From Rhizobium sp. FY34 (lineage in GTDB: Bacteria; Pseudomonadota; Alphaproteobacteria; Rhizobiales; Rhizobiaceae), in the NCBI RefSeq assembly GCF_005222845.1, contig NZ_STFZ01000014.1, forward strand, positions 1 through 64,000: a stretch of DNA of 64,000 nucleotides. Reading direction: 5' to 3'. A program made the translations under genes and the position numbers. Below, in pieces: positions 53,101 through 62,835 of the stretch. Under the pieces are notes generated by a model. The model did no database searches and was not told the DNA's origin. It saw only the letters and a list, made by a program, of their open reading frames with translations. How positions within the stretch are numbered: the stretch's first letter is position 1; each line of letters opens with the position of its first letter.

Positions 53101-53919
53101 ATGCGCTGGATCAATTCACGCCCCGGAAATGGCGCTCGCCTGGCCCTTGCCCTCCTGCCATTTTTGGTGGTGGCGGTGGCCTATATGGTGGGCTCTGTCG
53201 AGCGGCTGGCGGAAAACCCCAATGACAAGCTGCTGCCGGGACTGGCAGCCCTGGGCGATGCCATCAACCGCATGGCTTTCGTTCCTGATCCGCGCACCGG
53301 CGATTATCTTCTCTGGTCGGATACGGGTGCAAGCCTCACGCGGCTTGCCGCAGGGCTTGGCATTTCCACCGCGATTGCCCTGCTGCTTGGCCTTGTGATC
53401 GGCATCCTGCCGTTTGCGCGCGCTGCCCTTTCGCCCTTTGTCGGGGCAATTTCCATGGTGCCGCCGCTGGCGCTTCTGCCCATCCTCTTCATCGTGATGG
53501 GACTTGGCGAGGCGTCCAAGATCGCCCTCATCGTGATTGGCGTTGCCCCCATCATGGTGCGCGATCTGGCGCTGACGGCGCTGTCTCTGCCGCGCGAGAT
53601 GATCGTCAAGGCCGAAACCTTGTCGGCCTCGTCCTGGCAGATAGCGCTGCGCGTCGTGCTGCCGCAGATCCTGCCGCGCCTCATCACCACGCTTCGCCTG
53701 CAGCTTGGCCCTGCCTGGCTGTTCCTGATTGCAGCCGAAGCGATTTCTTCTGATAGCGGGCTTGGCTACCGCATCTTTCTCGTGCGTCGCTATCTCTCGA
53801 TGGACGTGATCTTTCCCTATGTGGTGTGGATCACGCTGCTCGCTGTCTTGACCGATTTCCTGCTTGATCGGCTGCGCATTGCCGTCTTCCCCTGGTCTGA
53901 ACTGGAGAAGGGCAAATGA
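53101..53919 (+). CDS. Guanidine ABC transporter permease
   Basis: 272 aa from the ATG at 53101 with AAAGAG upstream; earlier in-frame starts at 53062 and 53095 lack spacing. BPD_transp_1 (NitT/TauT) permease with about six membrane segments; the EAA-type loop is ALSLPREMIVKAETLSASSW. Overlaps the ATPase gene by 4 bp. Confidence 0.9.
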   Translation: MRWINSRPGNGARLALALLPFLVVAVAYMVGSVERLAENPNDKLLPGLAALGDAINRMAFVPDPRTGDYLLWSDTGASLTRLAAGLGISTAIALLLGLVIGILPFARAALSPFVGAISMVPPLALLPILFIVMGLGEASKIALIVIGVAPIMVRDLALTALSLPREMIVKAETLSASSWQIALRVVLPQILPRLITTLRLQLGPAWLFLIAAEAISSDSGLGYRIFLVRRYLSMDVIFPYVVWITLLAVLTDFLLDRLRIAVFPWSELEKGK

Positions 53920-54704
53920 GCGCGCTATCCGTGAAGAATCTCTGGAAGGAATATGGCGACCAGATCGTTCTCGAAAATGTCTCTATCGAAATTGAGACGC
54001 GCGCCTTCGTGGCGCTGGTCGGCCCGTCCGGCTGCGGCAAATCTACCTTCCTGCGCATGCTGCTTGGCCAGGAGGTCCAGACAAGAGGCGAGATCCTGCT
54101 GGATGGGCAGGCTCTGCCGAAAGAGCCGGGGCCAGATCGTGGCGTCGTCTTCCAGCGCTATTCGGTGTTTCCGCATCTGACGGTGCTCGGCAATGTGATG
54201 TTCGGCAAGGAATTGCAGGCCTCGCGCCTTGCTGCCCGCCTGTTCGGCTCCGTCCGCCGCGTGGTGGAAGAGGAAGCCCGTGCGATGATTGCCGCTGTCG
54301 GCCTGATGGGGTCGGAGGATAAATACCCGGCGCAGCTTTCCGGCGGCATGCAGCAGCGTCTGGCGCTGGCACAGGCGCTCATCATGCGGCCAAAGGTTCT
54401 GTTGCTGGATGAGCCCTTCGGCGCGCTCGATCCGGGCATTCGCGCAGAAATCCACGTGCTGATGAAAAAGCTCTGGCACGAGGCACCGATGACCGTGGTG
54501 ATGGTGACGCATGATATGCGCGAGGCCTTCACGCTTGCCACCCGCGTGGTTGCCTTTGAGCGCCCACGCGACCGGCCTGAGGAAAAGCTGCGCTATGGCG
54601 CAACGATTACCCGCGACATCACCATCTGGCCGCCGAGACAGGCAGGTCAGGCTTCCCTTTTTCGCCCAGACCGGGACGGCCCGGTCTCTTCAAAGGGTCA
54701 ATAG
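53916..54704 (+). CDS. Guanidine ABC transporter ATP-binding protein
   Basis: 262 aa. Walker A GPSGCGKST (about 36-44), Q-loop VFQRYSVFPHL, signature LSGGMQQRLALAQAL, Walker B VLLLDEPFGALD and H-loop VTHDMREA, as in SsuB/TauB/NrtD ATPases. The C-terminal tail beyond residue 220 is charged and variable. Ends 36 bp before the first DUF1989 gene. Confidence 0.92.
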   Translation: MSALSVKNLWKEYGDQIVLENVSIEIETRAFVALVGPSGCGKSTFLRMLLGQEVQTRGEILLDGQALPKEPGPDRGVVFQRYSVFPHLTVLGNVMFGKELQASRLAARLFGSVRRVVEEEARAMIAAVGLMGSEDKYPAQLSGGMQQRLALAQALIMRPKVLLLDEPFGALDPGIRAEIHVLMKKLWHEAPMTVVMVTHDMREAFTLATRVVAFERPRDRPEEKLRYGATITRDITIWPPRQAGQASLFRPDRDGPVSSKGQ

Positions 54705-54740
54705 CCGGGACGACCCGGCCGACATCCACTGGAGATGATG

Positions 54741-55568
54741 ATGCATATCCGACGTTCTGAAGAGGAAATCGCCGCCAACCGGGCGCGTTACGAGGAACAC
54801 CAGCAACAGGGGCTGAACTCTGCGCCGCAGGCGCTGCCGGGCAAAAGCGAAAAACCCGCGCCGGCGATTGCCGAGGACCGGATCATCCACCGGGAAATCA
54901 TCCCCGGCGGTTGGTACTGGTCAACCCGCGTGAAGGCAAACGAGGTGCTGCGTATTGCGCTCGACGAGGGCTTCTCGACGCTCTCGCTGATTGCCTGGAA
55001 CGCAGCCGACACCACCGAGCGGCTGAACCTGCCCGATACGGTGAAGGTGCAGTGGACGACCGGGCTTGGCAAAGGCCGGGTCATCTTTTCCGATATGGGC
55101 AAGGTGATGTTCTCCATCGTGGAAGACAGCTGCGGCGCCCATGATGTGCTGATGGGTGGCTCGACGGCCTCTTCCAATGCCAAGAAATACCCCGGTGCCA
55201 ATGGTCCGGCCCTTCGCAACACGCGTGATAATTTTGTGCTTCTTGCCACCAAGGCCGGTCTCGATAAGCGCGACATTCCGGCAGCGCTCGCGCTCTTTGC
55301 CCCCGTGCGTGTCGATGCGGAGGGAAAATTCCTCTGGAGACCGGAGCTTGTGAGCGACGGTGATTACGTGGACCTGCGCGCCGAGATGGACATGATCGTC
55401 GGTTTCTCCAACTGCCCGCATCCGCTTGATCCGAACCCGGTCTATGCGCCAAACCCGGTGACCGTCACCCGCCTGTCCGCATCCGAGCCTGTCGCTGATG
55501 ATCTCTGCCGCACAGCCACCCCCGAAGCCCATCGCGGCTTTGAAAACAACGCATTTGCGGCTCTGTGA
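54741..55568 (+). CDS. Carboxyguanidine deiminase subunit (DUF1989, urea-amidolyase-associated protein 1)
   Basis: 275 aa from the third of three consecutive ATGs (54741), placed 6 nt after GGAG (54731-54734). DUF1989 fold with IIPGGWYWSTRVKANEVLRI, a SCGAHD motif and SDGDYVDLRAEMDMIVGFSNCPHPL. In guanidine-degrading bacteria the two DUF1989 proteins (CgdA and CgdB) form a complex that deiminates carboxyguanidine to allophanate. I cannot say from sequence which of the two names applies to this subunit. Confidence 0.87.
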   Translation: MHIRRSEEEIAANRARYEEHQQQGLNSAPQALPGKSEKPAPAIAEDRIIHREIIPGGWYWSTRVKANEVLRIALDEGFSTLSLIAWNAADTTERLNLPDTVKVQWTTGLGKGRVIFSDMGKVMFSIVEDSCGAHDVLMGGSTASSNAKKYPGANGPALRNTRDNFVLLATKAGLDKRDIPAALALFAPVRVDAEGKFLWRPELVSDGDYVDLRAEMDMIVGFSNCPHPLDPNPVYAPNPVTVTRLSASEPVADDLCRTATPEAHRGFENNAFAAL

Positions 55569-55581
55569 GAGGAGAGAAACC

Positions 55582-56235
55582 ATGACCCAGTTCATCCAGA
55601 CCTCTGCCTCCCGCACGCTGAAGAATACCGTTCAGGACCATTACATCGCTGCCGAAGCGCCGTTTTCGACCGTGGTGAAGAAGGGCCAGATCCTGCGTAT
55701 CGAGGACACTTACGGCCAGCAGGCCATCGATACGCTGTTTTACAATGCCGATGATTTTTCCGAGCGTTATTCCAGCCAGGACACGATGCGCGAGCAGGGT
55801 GCGGCCTATATCTCCACCGGCACGAAGATCCTCTCGTCCGAAGGCCGGGTGATGGCCACTATGACCGCCGATACTTGCGGGCGCCATGATACCTCTGCCG
55901 GCGCCTGCTCGTGTGAGAGCAATACCGTGCGCTTTGGCCATTACACGAAATACCTGCATGCCTGCCGCGACAATTTTGTGCTGGAAGTGTCCAAACACGG
56001 CATGAGCAAGCGCGATGTGGTCGCCAATATCAACTTCTTCATGAATGTACCGATCGAACCCTCGGGCGAAATGACCATTGTAGACGGCATCTCGGCGCCC
56101 GGCGACTATGTGGAGCTGAAGGCGGAGATGGATGTGCTGCTCGTCATTTCCAACTGCCCGCAGATCAACAATCCCTGCAACGGATTTGACCCGACACCGG
56201 TGCGCGTGCTCGTCTGGGAGGGTGAGGACGCCTGA
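55582..56235 (+). CDS. Carboxyguanidine deiminase subunit (DUF1989, urea-amidolyase-associated protein 2)
   Basis: 217 aa from the ATG at 55582, with GGAG 7 nt upstream; longer in-frame versions overlap the preceding gene. The DUF1989 metal/catalytic region is rich in cysteine: [19 protein letters not shown], with the same C-G-x-H-D core as its partner. [21 protein letters not shown] parallels the partner's C-terminus. Together they should convert carboxyguanidine to allophanate and ammonia. It overlaps the carboxylase start (TGATG). Confidence 0.88.
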   Translation: MTQFIQTSASRTLKNTVQDHYIAAEAPFSTVVKKGQILRIEDTYGQQAIDTLFYNADDFSERYSSQDTMREQGAAYISTGTKILSSEGRVMATMTADTCGRHDTSAGACSCESNTVRFGHYTKYLHACRDNFVLEVSKHGMSKRDVVANINFFMNVPIEPSGEMTIVDGISAPGDYVELKAEMDVLLVISNCPQINNPCNGFDPTPVRVLVWEGEDA

Positions 56236-59200
56236 TGTTTCAAAAAGTCCTGATCGCCAATCGCGGCGAAATCGCCGTGCGGGTCATCCGCACGTTGAAG
56301 AAGATGGGCATTGCGTCCGTTGCCGTCTATTCCGATGCCGACCGGTTTTCCAAAGCCGTGCTGATGGCCGATGAGGCCGTGCGGCTCGGCCCGGCCCCGG
56401 CGTCCGAAAGCTATCTCAATGTCGAGGCGGTCATTGCCGCCTGCCGTGAGACTGGCGCAGAGGCCGTGCATCCCGGCTACGGGTTCCTGTCGGAGAATAT
56501 CGGCTTTGCCGAGCGGCTGAAGGCCGAAGGCATTGCCTTCATTGGACCGAGCCCGGAAAACATCGCCGATTTTGGCCTCAAACACACGGCCCGCGCCCTT
56601 GCCAGGGCGAGTGGGGTGCCGCTTCTTCCCGGTTCTGACCTGCTGGGAAACCGTGAGGAAGCACTGACCGCAGCTGACGAGATCGGCTATCCGGTGATGC
56701 TGAAATCCACCGCCGGCGGCGGCGGTATTGGCATGCAGCTTTGCGATACGCCAGAGGCGCTGGCTGCCGCCTTTGACAGCGTGCAGCGCACGGCGAAATC
56801 CAGTTTCGGCGATGCTCGCGTCTATCTGGAACGCTTCGTCTCCAAGGCCCGTCATGTGGAAGTGCAGATCTTTGGCGATGGCAAGGGCCGGGTGATTGCG
56901 CTCGGCGAGCGTGATTGTTCGCTGCAGCGGCGAAACCAGAAGGTGATCGAGGAGACGCCGGCGCCCGGCCTCTCCGAGACCGTGCGTTCAAGGCTGCATG
57001 CGGCGGCCGTGGCGCTTGGCAAGCAGGTCAATTACGCCTCTGCCGGAACCGTCGAGTTCATCTATGATCCGGCACGCGAGGAGTTCTACTTTCTCGAGGT
57101 GAATACCCGCCTCCAGGTGGAACATCCGGTAACGGAAGCCGTGTTTGGCGTCGATCTCGTCGAATGGATGATCGCCCAAGCCGCTGGCGAGGATGTGCTG
57201 ACCGGCAAGGAAAACCTGGTGCCCAAGGGTGCGGCCATCGAGGCGCGCATCTATGCGGAAATGCCGCATGCCGGCTTTCGTCCCAGCGCCGGCCTGCTGA
57301 CCGAAGTCGTGTTTCCAGAAGGCGTGCGCGTTGATGGCTGGATCGAGACCGGAACGGAGGTCACGCCTTTCTACGATCCGATGCTCGCCAAGCTGATTGT
57401 TGCGGCAGACACACGTGAGGCGGCAATTGCGGCTCTCTCCGATGCGCTGGAAAAAACCGCGCTATCGGGCATCGAGACCAATCTGGATTATCTGAAGGCG
57501 ATTGCTGCCTCCGATCTGTTCCAGAGCGGCGATGTGGCAACGACGGCGCTGAAAGATTTTCACTTCGTCCCCGACGTGATCGAGGTCGTGGCGCCCGGCG
57601 CGCAATCCAGTCTTCAGGAACTGCCGGGCCGGCTCGGCCTCTGGCATGTCGGCGTGCCGCCGTCGGGGCCGATGGATGCGCGCTCGTTCGCCCATGCCAA
57701 CCGGCTGGTGGGCAATCATGATCATACGGCGGCGCTGGAACTTACCGTCTCCGGCCCGGTGCTGAAATTCTTCTCCGATACGCTCGTGGCGCTTGCGGGG
57801 GCCGTGATGCCGATGGTGGTCGATGGCAAGCTCTTGGCCCATGATAGGGCGGTTCTGGTGAAAGCCGGCCAGACGCTGACGATTGGCAGCATTTCCGGCG
57901 CCGGCCAGCGGGCTTATCTTGCCGTGGCGGGTGGTTTTGCAGCCCCCGTCGTGCTCGGATCGCGCGCCACATTCGGGCTTGGCCAGTTCGGCGGCAATGC
58001 CACCGGCACGCTTCGCGCCGGCCATGTGCTGAGGCTGGCGCGGGCAAATCAGTTCGATGTGAAGCCTGCCGATGAGCCGGCGGAACTGACCCGCGAATGG
58101 TCCGTCGGTGTCGTCTATGGTCCGCATGGCGCGCCGGATTTCTTCCTGGAGGAAGATATCGAGACACTGTTTTCGACCGATTACGAGGTGCATTTCAACT
58201 CCGCCCGCACCGGCGTGCGCCTCATCGGTCCTGCACCCAAATGGGCGCGCGAGGATGGCGGTGAGGCGGGGCTGCATCCCTCCAACCTGCATGACAATGC
58301 CTATGCGATTGGCGCGATCGATTTCACCGGCGATATGCCAATTATTCTCGGGCCGGATGGTCCAAGCCTTGGCGGCTTCGTCTGCCCGGCGGTGATTGCC
58401 CGCGACGAGCAGTGGAAGATGGGCCAGTTCAAGCCGGGGGATCGGATAGGGTTTCATCCTGTGGCGCGGCATGGGGATGTTTTTCCGGATTTTGAGCCAG
58501 CCATACCCCCCTCTGTCCTGCCGGACATCTCCCCCTCAAGGGGGGAGATTGGCAGAGAAGCACCGTCACCAGTCACAAATCAGACTCACCTTGCTTCCTC
58601 GTTCTCGGCCTTTGCGCGTGGCGAGACAGCTGCATCCCTGATCTCCCCCCTTGAGGGGGAGATGTCCGGCAGGACAGAGGGGGGTAAAATCTCCTCTGGC
58701 TCCCCCATCCTTGCCACACACACCAGCGGTTCTGTCCCCGTCGTCTATCGCCGCCAGGGCGATGATAATCTCTTGGTCGAATATGGTGAGATGCAGCTGG
58801 ATATCGCTATCCGCATGCACGTTCACCTGCTGATGCAGGCCGTGCAGGCGGCAAAGCTTCCGGGGTTGATCGATCTGACGCCCGGCATCCGCTCCTTGCA
58901 GATCCACTATGACGGCACCACTCTGTCCCGCGCCAAACTGCTGAGGCAGTTGATGGAAATCGAGCAGAACCTGCCGCCGGTCTCAGAGGTGAAGGTGCCG
59001 AGCCGCACCGTCTGGCTGCCGCTGTCGTGGAACGATCCTGAAGCCGAACTTGCCATGCGCAAATATCAGGAACTTGTGCGCCCCAACGCGCCCTGGTGCC
59101 CGTCGAATATCGAATTCATCCGCCGTATCAATGGTCTGAAAGATGAGCAGGCGGTGAAGGACACGATCTTCAACGCCTCCTATCTGGTGATGGGCCTGGG

Positions 59201-59951
59201 TGACGTCTATCTCGGCGCGCCGGTGGCGACCCCGCTTGATCCGCGCCACCGGCTGGTGACGACGAAATACAATCCGGCCCGCACCTGGACGCCGGAAAAT
59301 GCCGTCGGCATCGGCGGCGCCTATATGTGCATCTACGGCATGGAAGGGCCTGGCGGTTACCAGCTGTTCGGCCGGACAATCCAGGTGTGGAATACCTGGC
59401 GGCAGACGGATGTTTTTACCGAGGGAAAACCCTGGCTTCTGGATTTCTTCGACCAGATCCGTTTCTTTCCCGTCTCCCATGAGGAGCTGATGGAGGCGCG
59501 CGCCGCCTTCCCGCATGGTGGCTATCCCATCCGCATCGAGGAGGGAACTTTCTCCTATGCCGATTACGAGGCCGAGCTTGCGCGCAATGCCGATAGCATC
59601 AAGGCCTTCAAGCAGGGCCAGCAGTCAGCCTTCGAGGCGGAACGAAAGCGTTGGAAGGAACAGGGGCTGGATAGCTTTGTCACCGATGAAGGCACTGGCC
59701 CCGGTCTTGGCGGTGATATCCCCGCAGGCTGCTTTGGCGTTGAAAGTGCCGTTCCCGGCAATGTCTGGAAACTGCTGGTCGAGGAAGGCCAGGAGGTGAA
59801 GGCGGGCGACACGCTGGCCATCATCGAATCCATGAAAATGGAAATCAATGTCACCGCCCATGCGCCGGGAACCGTGAAGGAATTGCGCGCCGGGCCGGGC
59901 CGTAACGTCAAGGCCGGCGATGTGCTGGTTGTTCTGGAGGAAGTTCAATGA
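56235..59951 (+). CDS. Biotin-dependent guanidine (urea-type) carboxylase
   Basis: 1238 aa. Order: biotin-carboxylase N domain (about 1-110, [13 protein letters not shown]), ATP-grasp (about 115-325, [12 protein letters not shown]), BC C-terminal domain (to about 445), KipA/AHS2-type carboxyltransferase part (about 470-755), a linker holding an in-frame palindromic insertion (about 758-817), KipI/AHS1 part (about 830-1040), and a biotinyl domain with Lys1201 in ESMKME. The riboswitch and the two DUF1989 partners identify guanidine as substrate over urea; residues discriminating the two were not checked. It yields carboxyguanidine using ATP and bicarbonate. The protein is about 60 residues longer than expected because of the insertion. 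Confidence 0.92.
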   Translation: MFQKVLIANRGEIAVRVIRTLKKMGIASVAVYSDADRFSKAVLMADEAVRLGPAPASESYLNVEAVIAACRETGAEAVHPGYGFLSENIGFAERLKAEGIAFIGPSPENIADFGLKHTARALARASGVPLLPGSDLLGNREEALTAADEIGYPVMLKSTAGGGGIGMQLCDTPEALAAAFDSVQRTAKSSFGDARVYLERFVSKARHVEVQIFGDGKGRVIALGERDCSLQRRNQKVIEETPAPGLSETVRSRLHAAAVALGKQVNYASAGTVEFIYDPAREEFYFLEVNTRLQVEHPVTEAVFGVDLVEWMIAQAAGEDVLTGKENLVPKGAAIEARIYAEMPHAGFRPSAGLLTEVVFPEGVRVDGWIETGTEVTPFYDPMLAKLIVAADTREAAIAALSDALEKTALSGIETNLDYLKAIAASDLFQSGDVATTALKDFHFVPDVIEVVAPGAQSSLQELPGRLGLWHVGVPPSGPMDARSFAHANRLVGNHDHTAALELTVSGPVLKFFSDTLVALAGAVMPMVVDGKLLAHDRAVLVKAGQTLTIGSISGAGQRAYLAVAGGFAAPVVLGSRATFGLGQFGGNATGTLRAGHVLRLARANQFDVKPADEPAELTREWSVGVVYGPHGAPDFFLEEDIETLFSTDYEVHFNSARTGVRLIGPAPKWAREDGGEAGLHPSNLHDNAYAIGAIDFTGDMPIILGPDGPSLGGFVCPAVIARDEQWKMGQFKPGDRIGFHPVARHGDVFPDFEPAIPPSVLPDISPSRGEIGREAPSPVTNQTHLASSFSAFARGETAASLISPLEGEMSGRTEGGKISSGSPILATHTSGSVPVVYRRQGDDNLLVEYGEMQLDIAIRMHVHLLMQAVQAAKLPGLIDLTPGIRSLQIHYDGTTLSRAKLLRQLMEIEQNLPPVSEVKVPSRTVWLPLSWNDPEAELAMRKYQELVRPNAPWCPSNIEFIRRINGLKDEQAVKDTIFNASYLVMGLGDVYLGAPVATPLDPRHRLVTTKYNPARTWTPENAVGIGGAYMCIYGMEGPGGYQLFGRTIQVWNTWRQTDVFTEGKPWLLDFFDQIRFFPVSHEELMEARAAFPHGGYPIRIEEGTFSYADYEAELARNADSIKAFKQGQQSAFEAERKRWKEQGLDSFVTDEGTGPGLGGDIPAGCFGVESAVPGNVWKLLVEEGQEVKAGDTLAIIESMKMEINVTAHAPGTVKELRAGPGRNVKAGDVLVVLEEVQ
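58506..58684. repeat. RIME-like palindromic element inserted in frame in the carboxylase gene
   Basis: Left arm 58506-58549 and right arm 58641-58684 are perfect 44-bp inverted copies, separated by 91 bp. Each arm folds by itself into two hairpins (TGTCC/GGACA and ATCTCCCCC/GGGGGAGAT in the left arm). The arms match the style of rhizobial intergenic mosaic elements and the related copy at 49121. Here the element is translated: it encodes [16 protein letters not shown] and [16 protein letters not shown] in the linker between the two carboxyltransferase subdomains, without a stop or frame change. Confidence 0.9.
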
Positions 59952-61747
59952 TCCCCGCCATTCTCGATCTCGCCTCGCTGAAGGCACTGTATACAGCCGG
60001 ACTTTCACCGCTTGATCTCGTGGAAGAGGTGATTGCCCGCCGCAAGGCCTCTGACGATCCGGCGATCTTCATCTCAGAGACGCCGGATGAGGATCTGCGG
60101 GCTGCCGCCAAAGCGCTGGTGGAGAAGGCGCCCGAGCCCAACAGCCTGCCCCTCTGGGGCATTCCCTTTGCCGTGAAGGACAATATCGATGCGGCCGGCC
60201 TGCCAACAACGGCTGCCTGCCCGGCCTTTGCCTACCAACCGGAAAAGGACGCAATCGTCGTTGCACGCCTGAAGGCTGCCGGCGCGCTTGTCATCGGCAA
60301 GACCAATCTCGACCAGTTCGCCACGGGGTTGAACGGCACACGCTCGCCTTATGGTGCGCCGCGCTCGGTGTTTGACAAGGCCTATGTCTCGGGCGGTTCC
60401 TCTTCCGGTTCTGCGGTTTCTGTGGCAGCCGGTCTGGCGAGCTTTGCGCTTGGCACCGATACGGCAGGCTCTGGCCGCGTGCCGGCGGCTTTCAACAATC
60501 TTGTCGGCATCAAGCCAACGCCGGGTCTGGTGCCGAATGTCGGTGTCGTGCCAGCCTGCCGCAGCGTCGATGTCGTCACCGTCTTTGCTGCAACCGTGGG
60601 CGATGGCGTGGCGGTGCGCAAGGTGATGGAGGGCTATGACGCCGCCGATCCGTTCTCGCGCAAGGCCACACCTGCCACGCTGCCGGCACAAGGCCTGCGC
60701 ATCGGTGTGCTTGCGGGAGCAGAGCGCGAGTTCTTCGGCAATGCCGCCGTTGAAGCGCTTTATGATGCGGCGATCGAGCGGGCGAAATCCTTGGGCGCCA
60801 CTATCGTGCCATTCGATTATGCGCCGTTTAGGCAGGCCGCCGAACTGCTCTATAATGGTCCCTGGGTGGCCGAGCGTCTGGCGGCGGTGAAGGATTTCAT
60901 CGCGACCAATGCCGATGATTTCGATCCGACGGTGCGCACCATCATCGAGGGCGCAAAGGCCTATAGCGCGGTGGATGCCTTCGAGGGCCGCTACAGGCTG
61001 GAAGCGCTCGGGCAGTTGGTGAAGGCTGAATGGCAGAATCTCGACATTTTGATGCTGCCAACCTCGCCCACCACCTATACGGTTGCGGACATGCAGGCCG
61101 ATCCGATCGCGAAGAACGGTCATTTCGGACGCTATACAAACTTCGCCAATCTCTATGGCTATGCGGCAATTGCCGTGCCGGCAGGCTTTGGCGAAAACGG
61201 TCTGCCAGCCGGCGTTACCCTTGTCGGTCCAGGCTTTTCCGATGATGCGCTGGCCGCCTTTGCCGATGCCATGCATCGCGCCTGCGCATCCGGAATGGGC
61301 AAAGACAAGGCGGCCAATCTGCCGGAGGCGTCCAAGGTGGCGCAACCGGATGATGGCCTCGTCACCATCATGGTCGTTGGCGCGCACCTGACCGGCATGC
61401 CTTTAAACCACGAATTGACCGGCCCCGGCGGCACTCTGTTGAAGACCTGCCGCACGGCTGGCGATTATCGTCTCTACGTTTTGCCCAACACCACGCCGCC
61501 CAAACCCGGTCTGATCCGCGAGCCGGGATTTGCGGGGCTGGGGCTTGAGGTTGAAGTCTGGAAGGTGACGCCGGAGGCCTTCGGGCGTTTCGTGCAGAAC
61601 ATCCCGGCGCCGCTTGGTATCGGCAAGGTGACGCTGGACGATGGCAGCCAAGTCTCCGGCTTTTTGTGCGAACCCTATGCCATTCAAGGTGCGCAGGAGG
61701 TGACGGCGCTGGGTGGCTGGCGCGCCTATATCGCCTCTCGCAAATGA
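59948..61747 (+). CDS. atzF: Allophanate hydrolase, full length
   Basis: 599 aa, overlapping the carboxylase by 4 bp (ATGA). Amidase domain (about 1-450) with triad Lys77 (FAVKDNID), Ser151 (GGSSSGS) and Ser175 (TDTAGSGR), then the C-terminal AtzF domain (about 470-599, [23 protein letters not shown]-like [18 protein letters not shown]). It splits allophanate to ammonia and CO2, the last step of guanidine breakdown, and can also serve the biuret branch. Last gene of the operon; a 12-bp hairpin follows. Confidence 0.95.
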   Translation: MIPAILDLASLKALYTAGLSPLDLVEEVIARRKASDDPAIFISETPDEDLRAAAKALVEKAPEPNSLPLWGIPFAVKDNIDAAGLPTTAACPAFAYQPEKDAIVVARLKAAGALVIGKTNLDQFATGLNGTRSPYGAPRSVFDKAYVSGGSSSGSAVSVAAGLASFALGTDTAGSGRVPAAFNNLVGIKPTPGLVPNVGVVPACRSVDVVTVFAATVGDGVAVRKVMEGYDAADPFSRKATPATLPAQGLRIGVLAGAEREFFGNAAVEALYDAAIERAKSLGATIVPFDYAPFRQAAELLYNGPWVAERLAAVKDFIATNADDFDPTVRTIIEGAKAYSAVDAFEGRYRLEALGQLVKAEWQNLDILMLPTSPTTYTVADMQADPIAKNGHFGRYTNFANLYGYAAIAVPAGFGENGLPAGVTLVGPGFSDDALAAFADAMHRACASGMGKDKAANLPEASKVAQPDDGLVTIMVVGAHLTGMPLNHELTGPGGTLLKTCRTAGDYRLYVLPNTTPPKPGLIREPGFAGLGLEVEVWKVTPEAFGRFVQNIPAPLGIGKVTLDDGSQVSGFLCEPYAIQGAQEVTALGGWRAYIASRK

Positions 61748-61751
61748 GCAG

Positions 61752-61777
61752 GGATAGGGCGGCTTGCCGCCCTATCC
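61752..61777. terminator. Hairpin at the end of the guanidine operon
   Basis: GGATAGGGCGGC (61752-61763) and GCCGCCCTATCC (61766-61777) are perfect 12-bp inverted repeats, starting 4 bp after the atzF stop and overlapping the stop of the convergent thioesterase gene. It can act for both directions although no T-run is present. Confidence 0.65.
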
Positions 61778-62158
61778 ATCCACCGGGCGCGGCTTGCCGT
61801 CGAGATCCAGCGCGACCATGATGAAGATCGCGTCCGTCACCTTTTGCCGGGCTTCCGAGAACTGCCGGCGTACCCAGCATTCCACCGAAAGCGTCATGGA
61901 CGTGCGGCCCACCTGCATGACGGTCGTGTAGATGCACAGTGTGTCGCCCACCTTCACCGGATTGCGGAAAATCATTTCTTTCATGGCTGCGGTCACTGTC
62001 CGTCCCTTTGCGCGCTCCGAGGACGCGAGGCCGGCGGCAATATCCATCTGCGCCATCACCCAACCGCCGAAGATATCGCCGGCAGGATTGGCATCGGCGG
62101 GCATGGCCAGGGTGCGCAGCGTCAGTTCGCCGCGTGGTTCGTCCAGTCTGTCAGTCAT
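61772..62158 (-). CDS. YciA-like acyl-CoA thioesterase (hotdog fold)
   Basis: 128 aa from the ATG at 62158 with AAGGAAA upstream. The signature NPAGDIFGGWVMAQMDIAAG contains the catalytic Asp/Asn region of hotdog acyl-CoA thioesterases, followed by FRNPVKVGDTLCIYT. Such enzymes hydrolyse a range of acyl-CoAs. Convergent with atzF; monocistronic or with the Lrp gene upstream on the same strand (96-bp gap). Confidence 0.9.
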   Translation of the reverse strand: MTDRLDEPRGELTLRTLAMPADANPAGDIFGGWVMAQMDIAAGLASSERAKGRTVTAAMKEMIFRNPVKVGDTLCIYTTVMQVGRTSMTLSVECWVRRQFSEARQKVTDAIFIMVALDLDGKPRPVDG

Positions 62159-62254
62159 GGCAGTTGTTTCCTTCTCACTGTGCACTGCACAATGAGATGT
62201 CGCCTGCGATGCCTCCCGGCAAGCGACATTCCTGCATGGCGGTATTGCGTCAGC

Positions 62255-62734
62255 TCATAGCCGCGTCAGGTCCGTCGGGCTGTTCTGCATAATGCCTTCC
62301 ATGGAAAAGAAGCCGGTCACGGTGGAGAAATCGAAATCGGTGATGAGCTTCTGGTAAAAGGCATCATAGCCGCGCATGCCGCGCGTCACCACTTTCAACA
62401 GATAGTCCCAATCGCCGCCGATGCGGTAGAAATCCACGACTTCCGGCAGTTTCTCGACATGCTTGCGAAAACTCTCCGCCCATTCCTTGGAATGGTGGCG
62501 GGTGCGGATCATCACGAACACGGTCAGATCAAGCCCGAGCGCCGGCAGATCGACGGCGGCCTGCGAACCTTTCAGTACGCCCGTCTCCTGCAGTCGTTGC
62601 AGGCGGCGCCAGCAGGCGTTCTGCGACAGGCCGACTTTTTCGGCAAGCTCGCGCTGCGACAGCGAACCCTCTCTTTGCAGGAAGGTCAGGATACGCCGAT
62701 CAATTGCGTCAATTTTCAGATCTTCTTCGTTCAT
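62255..62734 (-). CDS. Lrp/AsnC-family transcriptional regulator
   Basis: 159 aa from the ATG at 62734 (MNEEDLKIDAIDRRIL); a longer in-frame version lacks family match. Winged helix at about 8-55 (LSQRELAEKVGLSQNACWRRLQRL) and RAM ligand domain (about 70-150, GDWDYLLKVVTRGM). Divergent from a class-V aminotransferase-fold gene, which it probably regulates in response to an amino acid. Confidence 0.9.
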   Translation of the reverse strand: MNEEDLKIDAIDRRILTFLQREGSLSQRELAEKVGLSQNACWRRLQRLQETGVLKGSQAAVDLPALGLDLTVFVMIRTRHHSKEWAESFRKHVEKLPEVVDFYRIGGDWDYLLKVVTRGMRGYDAFYQKLITDFDFSTVTGFFSMEGIMQNSPTDLTRL

Positions 62735-62835
62735 ATGACCCACATAAGCGCTGTTTAACGCAAAGATAGAGGATGAAGTCACACCGGCGCAATGTCTATG
62801 CTTGCCGAAAGCCAAATCACAAGGGATCAGTCAGC

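Noticed and set aside
56235..59951. Urea carboxylase (urea amidolyase) as identity of the carboxylase
   Set aside because: The guanidine-I riboswitch and the two DUF1989 deiminase-type genes in the same operon favour guanidine; urea as a side substrate is not excluded.
60074..61387. Long minus-strand open frame opposite atzF
   Set aside because: No domain, no ribosome-binding site, and the plus strand is an unambiguous allophanate hydrolase.
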